Shown here piece by piece: positions 1 through 7,716 of a stretch of 64,000 bases of DNA. Below the pieces are notes generated by a model that searched no databases, was not told where the DNA came from, and was given only the letters and a program-made list of their open reading frames with translations. The DNA comes from Sphingomonas yunnanensis (GTDB lineage Bacteria; Pseudomonadota; Alphaproteobacteria; Sphingomonadales; Sphingomonadaceae), in NCBI RefSeq assembly GCF_019898765.1, contig NZ_JAIOKB010000006.1, forward strand, positions 124,001-188,000. The letters are read 5' to 3'. The position numbers were made by a program, and so were the translations under genes. Every line of letters begins with the position of its first letter. Positions within the stretch are counted from its first letter, which is position 1.

Positions 1-1337
1 CGCCCGAGCGAGCTCGTCCCATAGGTATGCGCGATCGCCTCGTCCGAGGGGCACGGCTCGCCGTCACGCGCCGCCTTCGCCACGAGCAGGAAGGCGCCGA
101 GCATGTCGTCGGGTAGCCCCTGCGCCAGCGCCAGCGCGCTCGCCCATTCCTCCGCCTGCGGGGTGAAGATGCCGGCGCGCGCGCACGACAGCCGGCGGCT
201 GAAGGCGGGAAGGTCGAGCGCCGGGCGCGCCACGCCCGTCATGCGGCAGCGCACCTGGAAGTCCTGGAACAATATCGCGGCGGGCCGCCCCGCGCTCTCC
301 GTATCGGCGACGATCGCGCGCAGCACCTCGGCGTAGACCGCCTCGACCTCCTCCTCGGAGCGGTCGGGTAGCGCAGGCGCGGGCACGCTCGCCGTGGCCG
401 ACGCGGCGAGGTCGGCGAGCAGCTCCTCGCTCGGCACGCGGCGCGGGCGCGGGTCGAACGAGAGCGGCAGAGCGGGCGCCGCCTCGGGAGTGACGTCGAG
501 CAGCGCCTGGACGTCGACGCTGTCCGCCTTGGGCAGCGGCACCAACTTGGGGCTGCCGCTGCGCGCCTGAGTCTCTACCGCGCCGATCTTCACCGTCAGC
601 GGGCGGCGCGACACCGCGGGGCCGAGCGCCAGGAAGGTGCCGCGCGCGAGGTCGCGGATCACGTCGGCCTGGCGCCGCTCCATGCCGAGCAGGTCCGCCG
701 CGCGGGCCATGTCGATGTCGAGGAAGGTGCGGCCCATGAGAAAGTTGCTCGCCTCGGCCGCGACGTTCTTGGCGAGCTTGGCGAGCCGCTGCGTCGCGAT
801 CACCCCGGCGAGCCCGCGCTTGCGGCCGCGGCACATGAGGTTGGTCATCGCCGAGAGCGAGGCGCGGCGCACGTCCTCGGCCACCTCGCCGCCGGTGGTG
901 GGGGCGAACAGCTGCGCCTCGTCGACCACCACCAAAGCGGGGTACCAATGCTCGCGCGGCGCGTCGAACAAGGCGCCGAGGAAGCCCGCGGCGCAGCGCA
1001 TCTGGCCCTCTGCTTCCAACCCCTCGAGGCTGAGCACGACGCTGGCGCGATGCTCGCGCAGGCGCGCGGCGATGCGCGCGATCTCGCGCTCGGCATAGTC
1101 CGCGCCCTCGATCACGACATGGCCGTAACGCTCGGATAAGGTGACGAAATCGCCCTCGGGATCGATCACCACCTGCTGCACCTGCCCGGCCGAGCCCTCG
1201 AGCAGCCGGCGCAGCAGGTGCGACTTGCCCGAGCCCGAATTGCCCTGGACGAGCAAGCGGGTGGCGAGCAGTTCCTCGAGATCCATTGTCACGGGCGCGC
1301 CCGACGGATCGGTGCCCATGTCCACGCTGACGGTCAT
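1..1337 (-). CDS. HerA/DUF87-type ATP-binding protein (3' end beyond window)
   Basis: P-loop ATPase of the HerA/FtsK-like DUF87 kind. The start is ATG at 1337 (MTVSVDMGTD) and the frame stays open to base 1, so the C terminus is outside the window. Walker A GNSGSGKS lies at residues 32-39, followed by a VIDPEGDF segment. A Walker B-like VVVDEAQLFAP comes near residue 145 and an arginine-rich RGRKRGLAGVIATQR block just after. This order is typical of DUF87 ATPases, often annotated only as ATP-binding protein. The DNA substrate is not evident. No nuclease such as NurA is adjacent, so a role in end resection is not supported. Family assignment is confident; the cellular role is unknown. Confidence 0.85.
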   Translation of the reverse strand, partial: MTVSVDMGTDPSGAPVTMDLEELLATRLLVQGNSGSGKSHLLRRLLEGSAGQVQQVVIDPEGDFVTLSERYGHVVIEGADYAEREIARIAARLREHRASVVLSLEGLEAEGQMRCAAGFLGALFDAPREHWYPALVVVDEAQLFAPTTGGEVAEDVRRASLSAMTNLMCRGRKRGLAGVIATQRLAKLAKNVAAEASNFLMGRTFLDIDMARAADLLGMERRQADVIRDLARGTFLALGPAVSRRPLTVKIGAVETQARSGSPKLVPLPKADSVDVQALLDVTPEAAPALPLSFDPRPRRVPSEELLADLAASATASVPAPALPDRSEEEVEAVYAEVLRAIVADTESAGRPAAILFQDFQVRCRMTGVARPALDLPAFSRRLSCARAGIFTPQAEEWASALALAQGLPDDMLGAFLLVAKAARDGEPCPSDEAIAHTYGTSSLG

Positions 1338-1453
1338 TGCCGCCGCCTGTGCCCGATGGGACGGAGTCGGGGCAAGCGCGATGATGGACGCACGAGACGC
1401 ACGCGACAGCGCGCGCTCACCACGCAGGGGACGCCACGACACCCGCCGCGCTC

Positions 1454-1534
1454 GCTACCTTTTCGCATCTTCGCGTGAGCATCGATCTTGTGTTCACGCG
1501 AGGACGCGAGGACGCGAGGACGCGAAGAGGTAGC
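1454..1534. repeat. Inverted repeat containing three tandem GCGAGGAC octamers
   Basis: The gap 1338-1770 (433 bp) upstream of yebC holds no gene I can support. Its first half is an inverted repeat: the left arm begins GCTACCTTTTCGC (1454) and the right arm ends GCGAAGAGGTAGC (1534). The right arm contains the octamer GCGAGGAC three times in tandem (1498-1521). The arms could form a long stem with a slipped centre. Confidence 0.7.
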
Positions 1535-1570
1535 GCGTGACGATCAGGACATCGCCCCTAGCAAGCCCTC

Positions 1571-1673
1571 GCTGCGCCTCCGCGCCTCCGCGCGAACCAA
1601 CCAGCGCTCCGCCCACGGCACGCGTACGGTCCGTGATGATCGCGCAGAGACGCAGAGGCGGGGGAACGCGGAG
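1571..1673. repeat. Second octamer inverted repeat upstream of yebC
   Basis: The left arm at 1571-1598 reads GCGCCTCCGCGCCTCCGCGC. The right arm at 1640-1673 contains CGCGCAGAGACGCAGAGGCG, close to the reverse complement. It has the same design as the element at 1454-1534: octamer units of the GCGGAGGC or GCAGAGAC type facing each other across about 40 bp. It may lie in the 5' region of the yebC transcript. Confidence 0.6.
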
Positions 1674-1770
1674 ATGGTGGTGTTGCCGCTGCGCGGCGGG
1701 ATGGCGCCCCCGCTCTGGCATCGCAGGCCCGCGCGGGATAAGGGCTCGAGATTACCCGCTAGAGGCAGTC

Positions 1771-2514
1771 ATGGCAGGCCATTCCAAATTCAAGAACATC
1801 ATGCACCGCAAGGGTGCGCAGGATAAGAAGCGCTCGGGCATGTTCTCCAAGCTCAGCCGCGAGATCACCGTGGCGGCGAAGATGGGGCTGCCCGATCCCG
1901 ACATGAACCCGCGGCTGCGCGCCGCGGTGAACGCCGCCAAGGCGCAGTCGATGCCCAAGGACAATATCCAGCGCGCGATCGACAAGGCGAGCAAGGGCGA
2001 CACCGAGAATTACGAGGAGATCCGCTACGAGGGCTTCGGCCCCGGCGGCGTGTCGCTCATCATCGAGGCGCTGACCGACAATCGCAACCGCACCGCCACC
2101 AACGTGCGCACCGCGGTGTCGAAGAACGGCGGCAACCTCGGCGCGAGCGGATCGGTAAGCCACGCCTTCGACCGCGTCGGGCTGATCACCTATCCCGCGA
2201 CCGCGGGCGACGCCGAGAAGGTATTCGAGGCCGCGCTGGAGGCGGGCGCCGAGGATGTCACCTCGAGCGACGACGGGCATGAGATCTGGGCCGCGGTGGC
2301 CGACCTGCACGAGGTCGCCAAGGCGCTCGAGCCGGTGCTGGGCGAGGCGGAGGGCGCCAAGCTGGCGTGGCGCCCACAGACGATGGTCGAGGTCGGCGAG
2401 GACGAGGCGGCGACGCTGTTCAAGCTCATCGACGCGCTCGACGACGACGACGACGTCCAGACCGTGTGGGGCAATTACGAGGTCTCCGACGCGGTGATGG
2501 AGAAGCTGGGTTGA
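1771..2514 (+). CDS. yebC: YebC/PmpR family protein
   Basis: YebC/TACO1 family protein of 247 aa, the usual length. It starts with the conserved [20 protein letters not shown] segment and contains the [20 protein letters not shown] helical block, [19 protein letters not shown], and an acidic C-terminal domain. Members bind DNA or act on translation of difficult peptide stretches. The frame is open upstream to 1537, but ATG 1771 gives exactly the family N terminus, so I chose it. It is followed by ruvC on the same strand after 64 bp; yebC-ruvC adjacency is common in alphaproteobacteria and suggests cotranscription. Confidence 0.95.
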   Translation: MAGHSKFKNIMHRKGAQDKKRSGMFSKLSREITVAAKMGLPDPDMNPRLRAAVNAAKAQSMPKDNIQRAIDKASKGDTENYEEIRYEGFGPGGVSLIIEALTDNRNRTATNVRTAVSKNGGNLGASGSVSHAFDRVGLITYPATAGDAEKVFEAALEAGAEDVTSSDDGHEIWAAVADLHEVAKALEPVLGEAEGAKLAWRPQTMVEVGEDEAATLFKLIDALDDDDDVQTVWGNYEVSDAVMEKLG

Positions 2515-2520
2515 TGACGG

Positions 2521-2540
2521 CCTCTCCGGCTCCGGAGAGG
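2521..2540. terminator. Hairpin just after yebC
   Basis: A perfect stem with arms CCTCTCCGG and CCGGAGAGG and a 2-nt loop begins 6 bp after the yebC stop. It is followed by a partial GATCCTCCCC...GAGGA repeat arm (2543-2570). There is no T-run, so it may be an attenuator or processing site before ruvC rather than a full terminator. Confidence 0.35.
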
Positions 2541-2578
2541 TCAAGATCCTCCCCGCCGTGCGAGGAAGATCTAAGACG

Positions 2579-3085
2579 ATGATCATCCTCGGGCTCGACC
2601 CCGGTCTCGGCACCACCGGCTGGGGCGTGATCCATGCCGACGGCAATCGGCTGAGCCACGTCGCCAACGGGCAGATCCGCACCGACCCCTCGATGCCGCT
2701 GCCGCGCCGCTTGTCCAACCTCCATGCCGCGCTGACCGACGTGATCCTCGCCGAGCGTCCCGACTCCGCGGCCGTGGAGGAGGTGCTGGGCAACACCAAC
2801 GCGCAGTCGACGCTCAAGCTGGGGCAGGCGCGCGGCGTGGTGCTGCTCGCCGCGGCGGGGGCGGGGCTGGCGATCGGCGAATATCACCCCTCCACGGTGA
2901 AGAAGGCGGTGGTCGGCACGGGTGGCGCGGAGAAGCGCCAGATCCAGGCGATGATGGCGGTGCTGCTGCCCGGCGCCAAGCTCGCCGGCCCCGACGCCGC
3001 CGACGCGCTGGCGGTGGCGATCACGCACGCGCACCATCTCGCCAGCGCCGAGGGCATGCGCCGCCGCGCGCGGGTGACGGCCTAG
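2579..3085 (+). CDS. ruvC: Holliday junction endonuclease RuvC
   Basis: Resolves Holliday junctions made during homologous recombination, working with RuvAB as a dimer. At 168 aa it is full length. All four catalytic acids are visible: D7 in GLDPG, E67 in VEEV, and D139 and D142 in PDAADAL. The conserved LKLGQARG follows E67. ATG 2579 was chosen because the family starts directly at the first beta strand (MIILGLDPG). A GGAAG sequence about 12 bp upstream may be the ribosome binding site. ruvA and ruvB are not in the window. Confidence 0.96.
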   Translation: MIILGLDPGLGTTGWGVIHADGNRLSHVANGQIRTDPSMPLPRRLSNLHAALTDVILAERPDSAAVEEVLGNTNAQSTLKLGQARGVVLLAAAGAGLAIGEYHPSTVKKAVVGTGGAEKRQIQAMMAVLLPGAKLAGPDAADALAVAITHAHHLASAEGMRRRARVTA

Positions 3086-3120
3086 CGCCCGTGTCAGCCA
3101 AGTTACAGCGTATTGCCGCA

Positions 3121-3187
3121 CACGGGGAGCCCAGAGACGCGGGCGTCGGCTTCGGTGACCCTGGGCTCCGACGTTGGCCGGAGCACG
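3121..3187. repeat. Degenerate copy of the 78-bp GTGCTC...GAGCAC element
   Basis: Located between ruvC and the convergent DUF1176 gene. The sequence GGGAGCCCAGAG (left) and CTGGGCTCC...CCGGAGCAC (right) matches the complete copy at 31223-31300, but the left terminus is missing. Confidence 0.5.
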
Positions 3188-3238
3188 TGGAAAGTCAGAG
3201 AAGGTACATCGAGGCGCCGCGGCGGATAGCTCTGGCCC

Positions 3239-4153
3239 TCAGTGTACCGCCACCGCGGCGCGCCAGGTCGTGATCACGTCCTCGTCGCCGCTGGCGTCCG
3301 GCAAGGCGGCGTCGTGCTGCTCGAGCACTAGGCGGAAGCGCGCGCCGTCCCAGGCATATTCCTGGCGCAGCAGGCCCGGCGCGCTGACCAGGCGGCGGCG
3401 CGCCGGGTCCCAGCTCGGCGGGGTCGCGGCGGGCGCCCGGTCGGTCGTAGCGGCGATCGCCGGTCCCTTCGGCGGCAGCAGGTACAGCGCCGCGAGCCCG
3501 TGCGTCGCGGCACAATCAGGGTCGAGCGCCAGCAGCGTGTGCGCGGTGTCGAGCCGCCAGGTCCGTGCCGCGGCGCAGTCCGCGGCGGCGCGGCCGAGCA
3601 GCTTGCGCGCGTCCCTGGCGGAGAAGCGACGCGGCGCCTCGCCGGTCACCTCGGGCTGATCGACGATCGGCAGCGGCGGCACGGCGGCGATCGCGGCGGC
3701 GCTGCCCTCGCGCCCCTGCCCCGCGTCCATCGCGCGCAGCGTCGCGCCGAGCCCGGCCAGCGAGGCGCCGGCGAGCACGTGTCGCTTCGACGCGAACAGC
3801 GTCACGCGTCGGCCGCGCAACAGCGCCGCGGCGAGCCTGCCCTCGAATGGCAGCGCCAGACCGCCCCCGCTGCCGGGCGCGATCAGCTGCGCGAGCGGTC
3901 GCCCGTCCACGGCGAGTGTGACCCGGCTGGCCGCCGCGACGCTGACGGGAAGCGACACGTCGAGCCGCGCCGGCGCCATTGCCATGCCCTCGCGCCGCAG
4001 CACCAGCCGCAGCCGCGGCTCGCTGCCGCCGCTCTCGCGGACCAGCGCCTCGCAGGCGTGCTGATTGTCGCAGCCGAGGATCCAGTCGCCATGAGTAGCG
4101 GGCGCGGCCGGCGCCGTGGCCTGGAGCAGCAGCGCGGCGAGGAGAGACGCCAT
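3239..4153 (-). CDS. DUF1176 domain-containing secreted protein
   Basis: A 304-aa protein with a short hydrophobic N terminus (MASLLAALLLQATAPAAPA), probably a signal peptide. It then has the DUF1176 hallmark GDWILGCDNQHACEAL and a C-terminal EYAWDGARFRL segment. The two cysteines of the GCDNxxxC motif (about residues 28 and 33) probably form a disulfide in the periplasm. DUF1176 proteins have no assigned function. The gene is leftward and convergent with ruvC. The sequence 4205-4228 upstream is unusually AT-rich for this genome (AAATAAATCGTTAA) and may hold its promoter. Confidence 0.85.
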   Translation of the reverse strand: MASLLAALLLQATAPAAPATHGDWILGCDNQHACEALVRESGGSEPRLRLVLRREGMAMAPARLDVSLPVSVAAASRVTLAVDGRPLAQLIAPGSGGGLALPFEGRLAAALLRGRRVTLFASKRHVLAGASLAGLGATLRAMDAGQGREGSAAAIAAVPPLPIVDQPEVTGEAPRRFSARDARKLLGRAAADCAAARTWRLDTAHTLLALDPDCAATHGLAALYLLPPKGPAIAATTDRAPAATPPSWDPARRRLVSAPGLLRQEYAWDGARFRLVLEQHDAALPDASGDEDVITTWRAAVAVH

Positions 4154-4452
4154 CCAACACCTCCGATCCCTGCGGACGGCAGGGGTGCCGGGAGTAGAAC
4201 GCCGCGAGGTAAATAAATCGTTAAGTTCGGCGGCAGTCTCGAGTGCCAGCGATGAAGGGGAAGGGGTTGGGTCGCCGACGTGGGGGGCACGCCGGCGACC
4301 CCCGACCCAGCTGCCTGTCGGGCGACCCGAAGGGCTTACTCGGTCGGTTGCGCGTGGGGGGCGGCGCGCCGCCCCCGAACCGTCGCCGCGGCGCTAGCTC
4401 AACCCGGCGCCGCTCGGCAACCCCGTCGGGCCTCGCTTCGTCGCGGCCCGCC
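4154..4452. other. Intergenic region with strong GC hairpins
   Basis: No gene seen. It carries an 8-bp stem GGGTCGCC/GGCGACCC (4269-4276 with 4294-4301) and a perfect 20-bp palindrome GGGGGCGGCGCGCCGCCCCC (4357-4376). Both lie downstream of corC and could end its transcript, though no T-run follows. Confidence 0.5.
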
Positions 4453-5367
4453 TCAGGCGTCGACGTCCTCCGGCTCGGGTACCGGGGGATGAAGTCGCAG
4501 GCGGTTGATCCGGCGCGAGTCGGCGTCGACCACCTCGATCCGCCATCCGCTCGGGTGATCGACGCACTCGCCGGCCTCGGGCACGCGCCCGGCGAGCACC
4601 GCGGCGAGGCCGCCGATCGTGTCGACGTCGCTCTCCGCCTCGGCGAGCCGCGCGTCGACCGTCTCGCCGACATCCTCCAGCTCGACACGGGCGTCGACCT
4701 CCCAGGCGCCGCCGTCGAGTGGGACGATCAGCACCTCGGGCGCGTCGTCATGCTCGTCCTCGATCTCGCCGACGATCTCCTCGATGAGATCTTCGATCGT
4801 CACCAGCCCCTCGGTGCCGGAATATTCGTCGAGTACGACCGCCAGGTGGATCCGCGACTGGCGCATGTCGGCGAGCAGGTCGAGCGCGCCGCGGCTCATC
4901 GGCACGTACAGCGGCTGTCGGATCAGCGGTGTTATCGTCGCGGGCGGCTCGCCGCCGCGCGCCAGGATCGCGAACGCGTCCTTGATATGGACCATGCCAA
5001 TGATGTGGTCGAGGTTCTCGCGATACACCGGCAGGCGGCTCACCCCCGCCTCGGCGAACACCTCGACCAGGTGCGCGAAGCTGGTCGCCTCCTCCACCGC
5101 CACGACGTCGGCGCGCGGCACGCCGATGCCGCCGGCGTCGCGCTCGCTGAAATGGAGCAGGTTGCGCACCATCTGGCGCTCGAGCGGGGTGAGATCGCCC
5201 TTCAGATCGGGCGCCGGGTCTTCCTCGTAGCGGTCGATCGCTTTCTCGAGCACCTCGCGCAGCGTCGCCTCATGCGGTTCGCCGAAGATGAGGTTGCGCA
5301 ATCCCGACCAGATGCCGGGCTCGTGATGGTGGTCGCCGCTACCGGCGCTACTTCGGTCGTCGGCCAT
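4453..5367 (-). CDS. corC: CorC/HlyC family CBS-domain protein
   Basis: A 304-aa cytosolic protein of the CorC/TlyC type, linked to magnesium and cobalt efflux or membrane transport. The N-terminal region has the VPRADVVAVEE motif that precedes the first CBS domain. Two CBS domains span roughly residues 80-200, including VVLDEYSGTEGLVTIEDLIEEIVGEI, the family signature. A CorC_HlyC domain follows at about 215-290. It lacks the membrane DUF21 domain of CNNM/YfjD relatives, which fits CorC. It is 9 bp downstream of ybeY. In many alphaproteobacteria lnt follows corC; here it does not, and a DUF1176 gene comes next. Confidence 0.92.
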   Translation of the reverse strand: MADDRSSAGSGDHHHEPGIWSGLRNLIFGEPHEATLREVLEKAIDRYEEDPAPDLKGDLTPLERQMVRNLLHFSERDAGGIGVPRADVVAVEEATSFAHLVEVFAEAGVSRLPVYRENLDHIIGMVHIKDAFAILARGGEPPATITPLIRQPLYVPMSRGALDLLADMRQSRIHLAVVLDEYSGTEGLVTIEDLIEEIVGEIEDEHDDAPEVLIVPLDGGAWEVDARVELEDVGETVDARLAEAESDVDTIGGLAAVLAGRVPEAGECVDHPSGWRIEVVDADSRRINRLRLHPPVPEPEDVDA

Positions 5368-5376
5368 CGCCGTTCG

Positions 5377-5886
5377 TCAGTCCTCGCGTATGAGATAGGG
5401 GTCGGCGACGCCGAGGTCGGCCAGCGCGGCGCGCTCGATCTCCTCCATCGCGTCCCCCTCGTCGTCGGTCATGTGGTCATAGCCTAGCAGATGCAAAGTG
5501 CCGTGCACCACAAGGTGCGTGAAATGATCGCCGACCGCGATCCCGCGCTCCGCCGCCTCCCGCGCGCAGACGCCGTGCGCCAGCACGATGTCGCCGAGCA
5601 GCAGCTCGCCGTCGTCCGAATTCTGGCTGACGGTGGCGAGCAGGTCGGGCTGCACCATCGGGAAGGACAGCACGTTGGTGGACTTGTCCTTGCCGCGATA
5701 CTGGCGGTTGAGCGCGTGGACCTCGGCGTCGTCGGCGAGCCGTACGCTCACCTCGACCGCGGCGGGGGTGGTGAGCAGCTCCCCGTGCGGCGTGTGGGCC
5801 ACGGCCGCGCGCGCGGCGGCGAGCGCGCGCTGCTCCCACGTCTCGTCGGGCCAGGGCTCCTCGCGGGTGAGTTCGACGTGGATCAT
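5377..5886 (-). CDS. ybeY: Endoribonuclease YbeY (rRNA maturation)
   Basis: Metal-dependent RNase used in 16S rRNA 3'-end maturation and ribosome quality control; 169 aa. The zinc site H-x3-H-x5-H is intact as HGTLHLLGYDH, using H128, H132 and H138. The conserved KSTNVLSFP is at residues 68-76. ATG 5886 gives the family start MIHVELTREEP. The start lies one base past the vapC stop (5888), so ybeY appears to be read from the same transcript as vapBC. The long frame continuing to 6216 runs through vapC out of phase and is not used. Confidence 0.95.
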   Translation of the reverse strand: MIHVELTREEPWPDETWEQRALAAARAAVAHTPHGELLTTPAAVEVSVRLADDAEVHALNRQYRGKDKSTNVLSFPMVQPDLLATVSQNSDDGELLLGDIVLAHGVCAREAAERGIAVGDHFTHLVVHGTLHLLGYDHMTDDEGDAMEEIERAALADLGVADPYLIRED

Positions 5887-5887
5887 G

Positions 5888-6283
5888 TCAGGCGAGGTCC
5901 GTGTGCGAGAAATCGTCGCCCTTGTAGAGCAGGGCGGCGCGATGCGTCGTGGCGCAGGCATAAGCGAAACAATCGCCCATGTTGAGCCGGGCGGGGTGGC
6001 CGGTGCCCTTGCCGTAGCGCTGATAGGCAGCGAGCGCGGCATCGAGCTCGTCCTGTGCGATCGCCACCATCTCCAGCCGCAGCCTGGCAGCGGTGTGTCG
6101 AACCTCGGCGAGGGCGATGGCGATCGGGAGCTTATACGAATGCGCGAGCGCCGATACTGCCTCCCAGCATGCCATGGGCGACCAGAGGGCGCGATCGTGA
6201 TCGACGAGGCGGTCAAGCAGCGCCGGTCGATCGGGCTCCGCCTTGCAGATCGCGACCAGCGCCGAGGCGTCGACGAAGATCAT
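5888..6283 (-). CDS. vapC: Type II toxin VapC, PIN-domain ribonuclease
   Basis: A 131-aa PIN-domain toxin, expected to cleave a specific RNA such as tRNA or rRNA when freed from its antitoxin. The acidic active-site residues are present: D5 (MIFVDASAL), E41 (WEAVSAL), D104 (MGDCFAYACA) and D123/D124 near the end. The start ATG at 6283 overlaps the stop of the upstream antitoxin as ATGA, the usual vapBC coupling. The next gene, ybeY, begins one base after this stop. The toxin looks intact. Confidence 0.93.
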   Translation of the reverse strand: MIFVDASALVAICKAEPDRPALLDRLVDHDRALWSPMACWEAVSALAHSYKLPIAIALAEVRHTAARLRLEMVAIAQDELDAALAAYQRYGKGTGHPARLNMGDCFAYACATTHRAALLYKGDDFSHTDLA

Positions 6284-6537
6284 CAGTCCGCTTCGTCCCA
6301 GAGACGATCGTAAAACGCTTTGTCGGCCGGACCGCCGGTTTCGGGCGGCAGCGGATGGTCGCGCCGCCACGCGTCGAGGTCGGCGATCAGTATGGCCACG
6401 CTGGAACGCTCGGGAAGACTGCGCTCGAGCGCCACCAGCGCGCGTCTCACAGCATCGGTCTTGCTCGTCCCGAGCCGTCGAGAGACGCGGTCGGCCAGCG
6501 CGGCGGTCTCAGAATCCTTGATATAGAGCGAGGCCAT
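6283..6537 (-). CDS. vapB: VapB-type antitoxin (PSK family)
   Basis: An 84-aa antitoxin. The N terminus MASLYIKDSETAALADRVSR followed by TSKTDAVRRAL is the ribbon-helix-helix DNA-binding half seen in PSK-type VapB proteins. The C-terminal part, ending in DKAFYDRLWDE, would wrap the VapC active site. ATG 6537 is preferred over GTG 6543 because GGAGGG ends 5 bases before the ATG and would touch the GTG. An inverted repeat directly upstream is its probable operator. Confidence 0.9.
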   Translation of the reverse strand: MASLYIKDSETAALADRVSRRLGTSKTDAVRRALVALERSLPERSSVAILIADLDAWRRDHPLPPETGGPADKAFYDRLWDEAD

Positions 6538-6548
6538 CGTCACCCTCC

Positions 6549-6579
6549 GGGATATCCTCTCACGTAAGATGGATATCCC
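6549..6579. promoter_or_regulatory. Probable vapBC operator
   Basis: Inverted 9-bp arms GGGATATCC (6549-6557) and GGATATCCC (6571-6579) with 13 bp between them. The centre-to-centre distance of 22 bp is about two helical turns. The pair occupies the 48-bp gap between phoH and vapB, immediately upstream of the vapB ribosome binding site. This is the expected place for VapBC autorepression. Confidence 0.7.
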
Positions 6580-6585
6580 GCTGCA

Positions 6586-7587
6586 TCAAGCTTCCCTACC
6601 TTCGTAGGCCTCCACGATCCGCCCGACGATCGGATGCCGCACCACGTCGCCCGCGGTGAAGCGGCACAGCGAGATGCCCTCCAAGCCCTCCAGCCGGAAG
6701 GTCGCGTCGGCCAAGCCGCTCGCCGCGACGCCGCCGGGCAGGTCGGTCTGGTTGGGATCCCCGCAGATCACCATCCGGCTGTTCTGGCCGAAGCGGGTGA
6801 GGAACATCTTCATCTGCGCCGGGGTGGTATTCTGCGCCTCGTCGAGGATCACGAAGGCGTCGGCCAGCGTGCGGCCGCGCATGAAGGCGATCGGCGCGAT
6901 CTCGATCTCGCCGCTGGCGATGCGCCGCTCGACCTGCTCGGCGGGGAGGCAGTCGTGCAGCGCGTCGTACAGCGGGCGGAGATAGGGATCGACCTTCTCC
7001 TTCATGTCGCCGGGCAGGAAGCCGAGCTTCTCGCCCGCCTCCACCGCGGGGCGCGACAGGATCAGCCGCTGCACGCTGCCCGAGATCAGCTGTGAGACCG
7101 CCTGCGCCACCGCGATATAGGTCTTGCCCGTGCCCGCCGGGCCGAGCGCGAAGATCATCTCGTGCGAGGTCAGCTCGCGCATGTAATGGGCCTGCGCGGG
7201 GGTGCGCGGCACGATCGTCTTCTTGCGCGTGCGGATCATCACCGAGGGCGCGCCGCTGCCCGAGTCGGCGCGGATGATGCCGTCGAGCACCGGCTCGGCC
7301 GCCATCGCGATCGCGGCGTCGACCAGGCCGGTGTCGACCTCCTCGCCGCGCTGGATGCGATGGTACAGGTCGTTGAGCGTGTCGCGCGCGAGCGCGACCT
7401 GCTCGGCGGTACCCTCCAGCCCGACGCGGTTGCCGCGCGCGGTGATATAGACGCCGAGCCGGTTCTCGAGCGCCACCAGATGCTGGTCATATTGGCCGAA
7501 CAGCTGGCTGAGCAGCTGGGGCTTGTCGAACAGCAGCTCGACGCGGGAACGCTCGCCGGATTGGGCGGGAACGGGCTTTCGGCTCAT
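6586..7587 (-). CDS. phoH: PhoH family ATPase
   Basis: PhoH/PhoL-type P-loop protein of 333 aa, a putative RNA-associated ATPase commonly next to ybeY. It has an N-terminal KH-like region (about residues 15-80), Walker A GPAGTGKTY near residue 150, SRPAVEAGEKLGFLPGD, and the Walker B segment FVILDEAQNTTPAQMKMFLTR. ATG 7587 is supported by AAGGAG 5 bases upstream; the frame extends further but without family similarity. In relatives it is directly followed by ybeY; here vapBC lies between them. Confidence 0.94.
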   Translation of the reverse strand: MSRKPVPAQSGERSRVELLFDKPQLLSQLFGQYDQHLVALENRLGVYITARGNRVGLEGTAEQVALARDTLNDLYHRIQRGEEVDTGLVDAAIAMAAEPVLDGIIRADSGSGAPSVMIRTRKKTIVPRTPAQAHYMRELTSHEMIFALGPAGTGKTYIAVAQAVSQLISGSVQRLILSRPAVEAGEKLGFLPGDMKEKVDPYLRPLYDALHDCLPAEQVERRIASGEIEIAPIAFMRGRTLADAFVILDEAQNTTPAQMKMFLTRFGQNSRMVICGDPNQTDLPGGVAASGLADATFRLEGLEGISLCRFTAGDVVRHPIVGRIVEAYEGREA

Positions 7588-7716
7588 GCGGCTCCTTGCA
7601 CGGCGACGGACGCGCCGGTTGAGGCGGGAGATAGGCGCGAGGGGCGGTGACGCAATGGCATCGCCGCCGAGTGTGGCAGCCACGACGCCGCGAACAAGCC
7701 GAAATCGCGCGTGCGC

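Noticed and set aside
1498..1521. Tandem octamers as a CRISPR array
   Set aside because: Only three 8-bp units without spacers, inside a larger inverted repeat. No cas gene is present.
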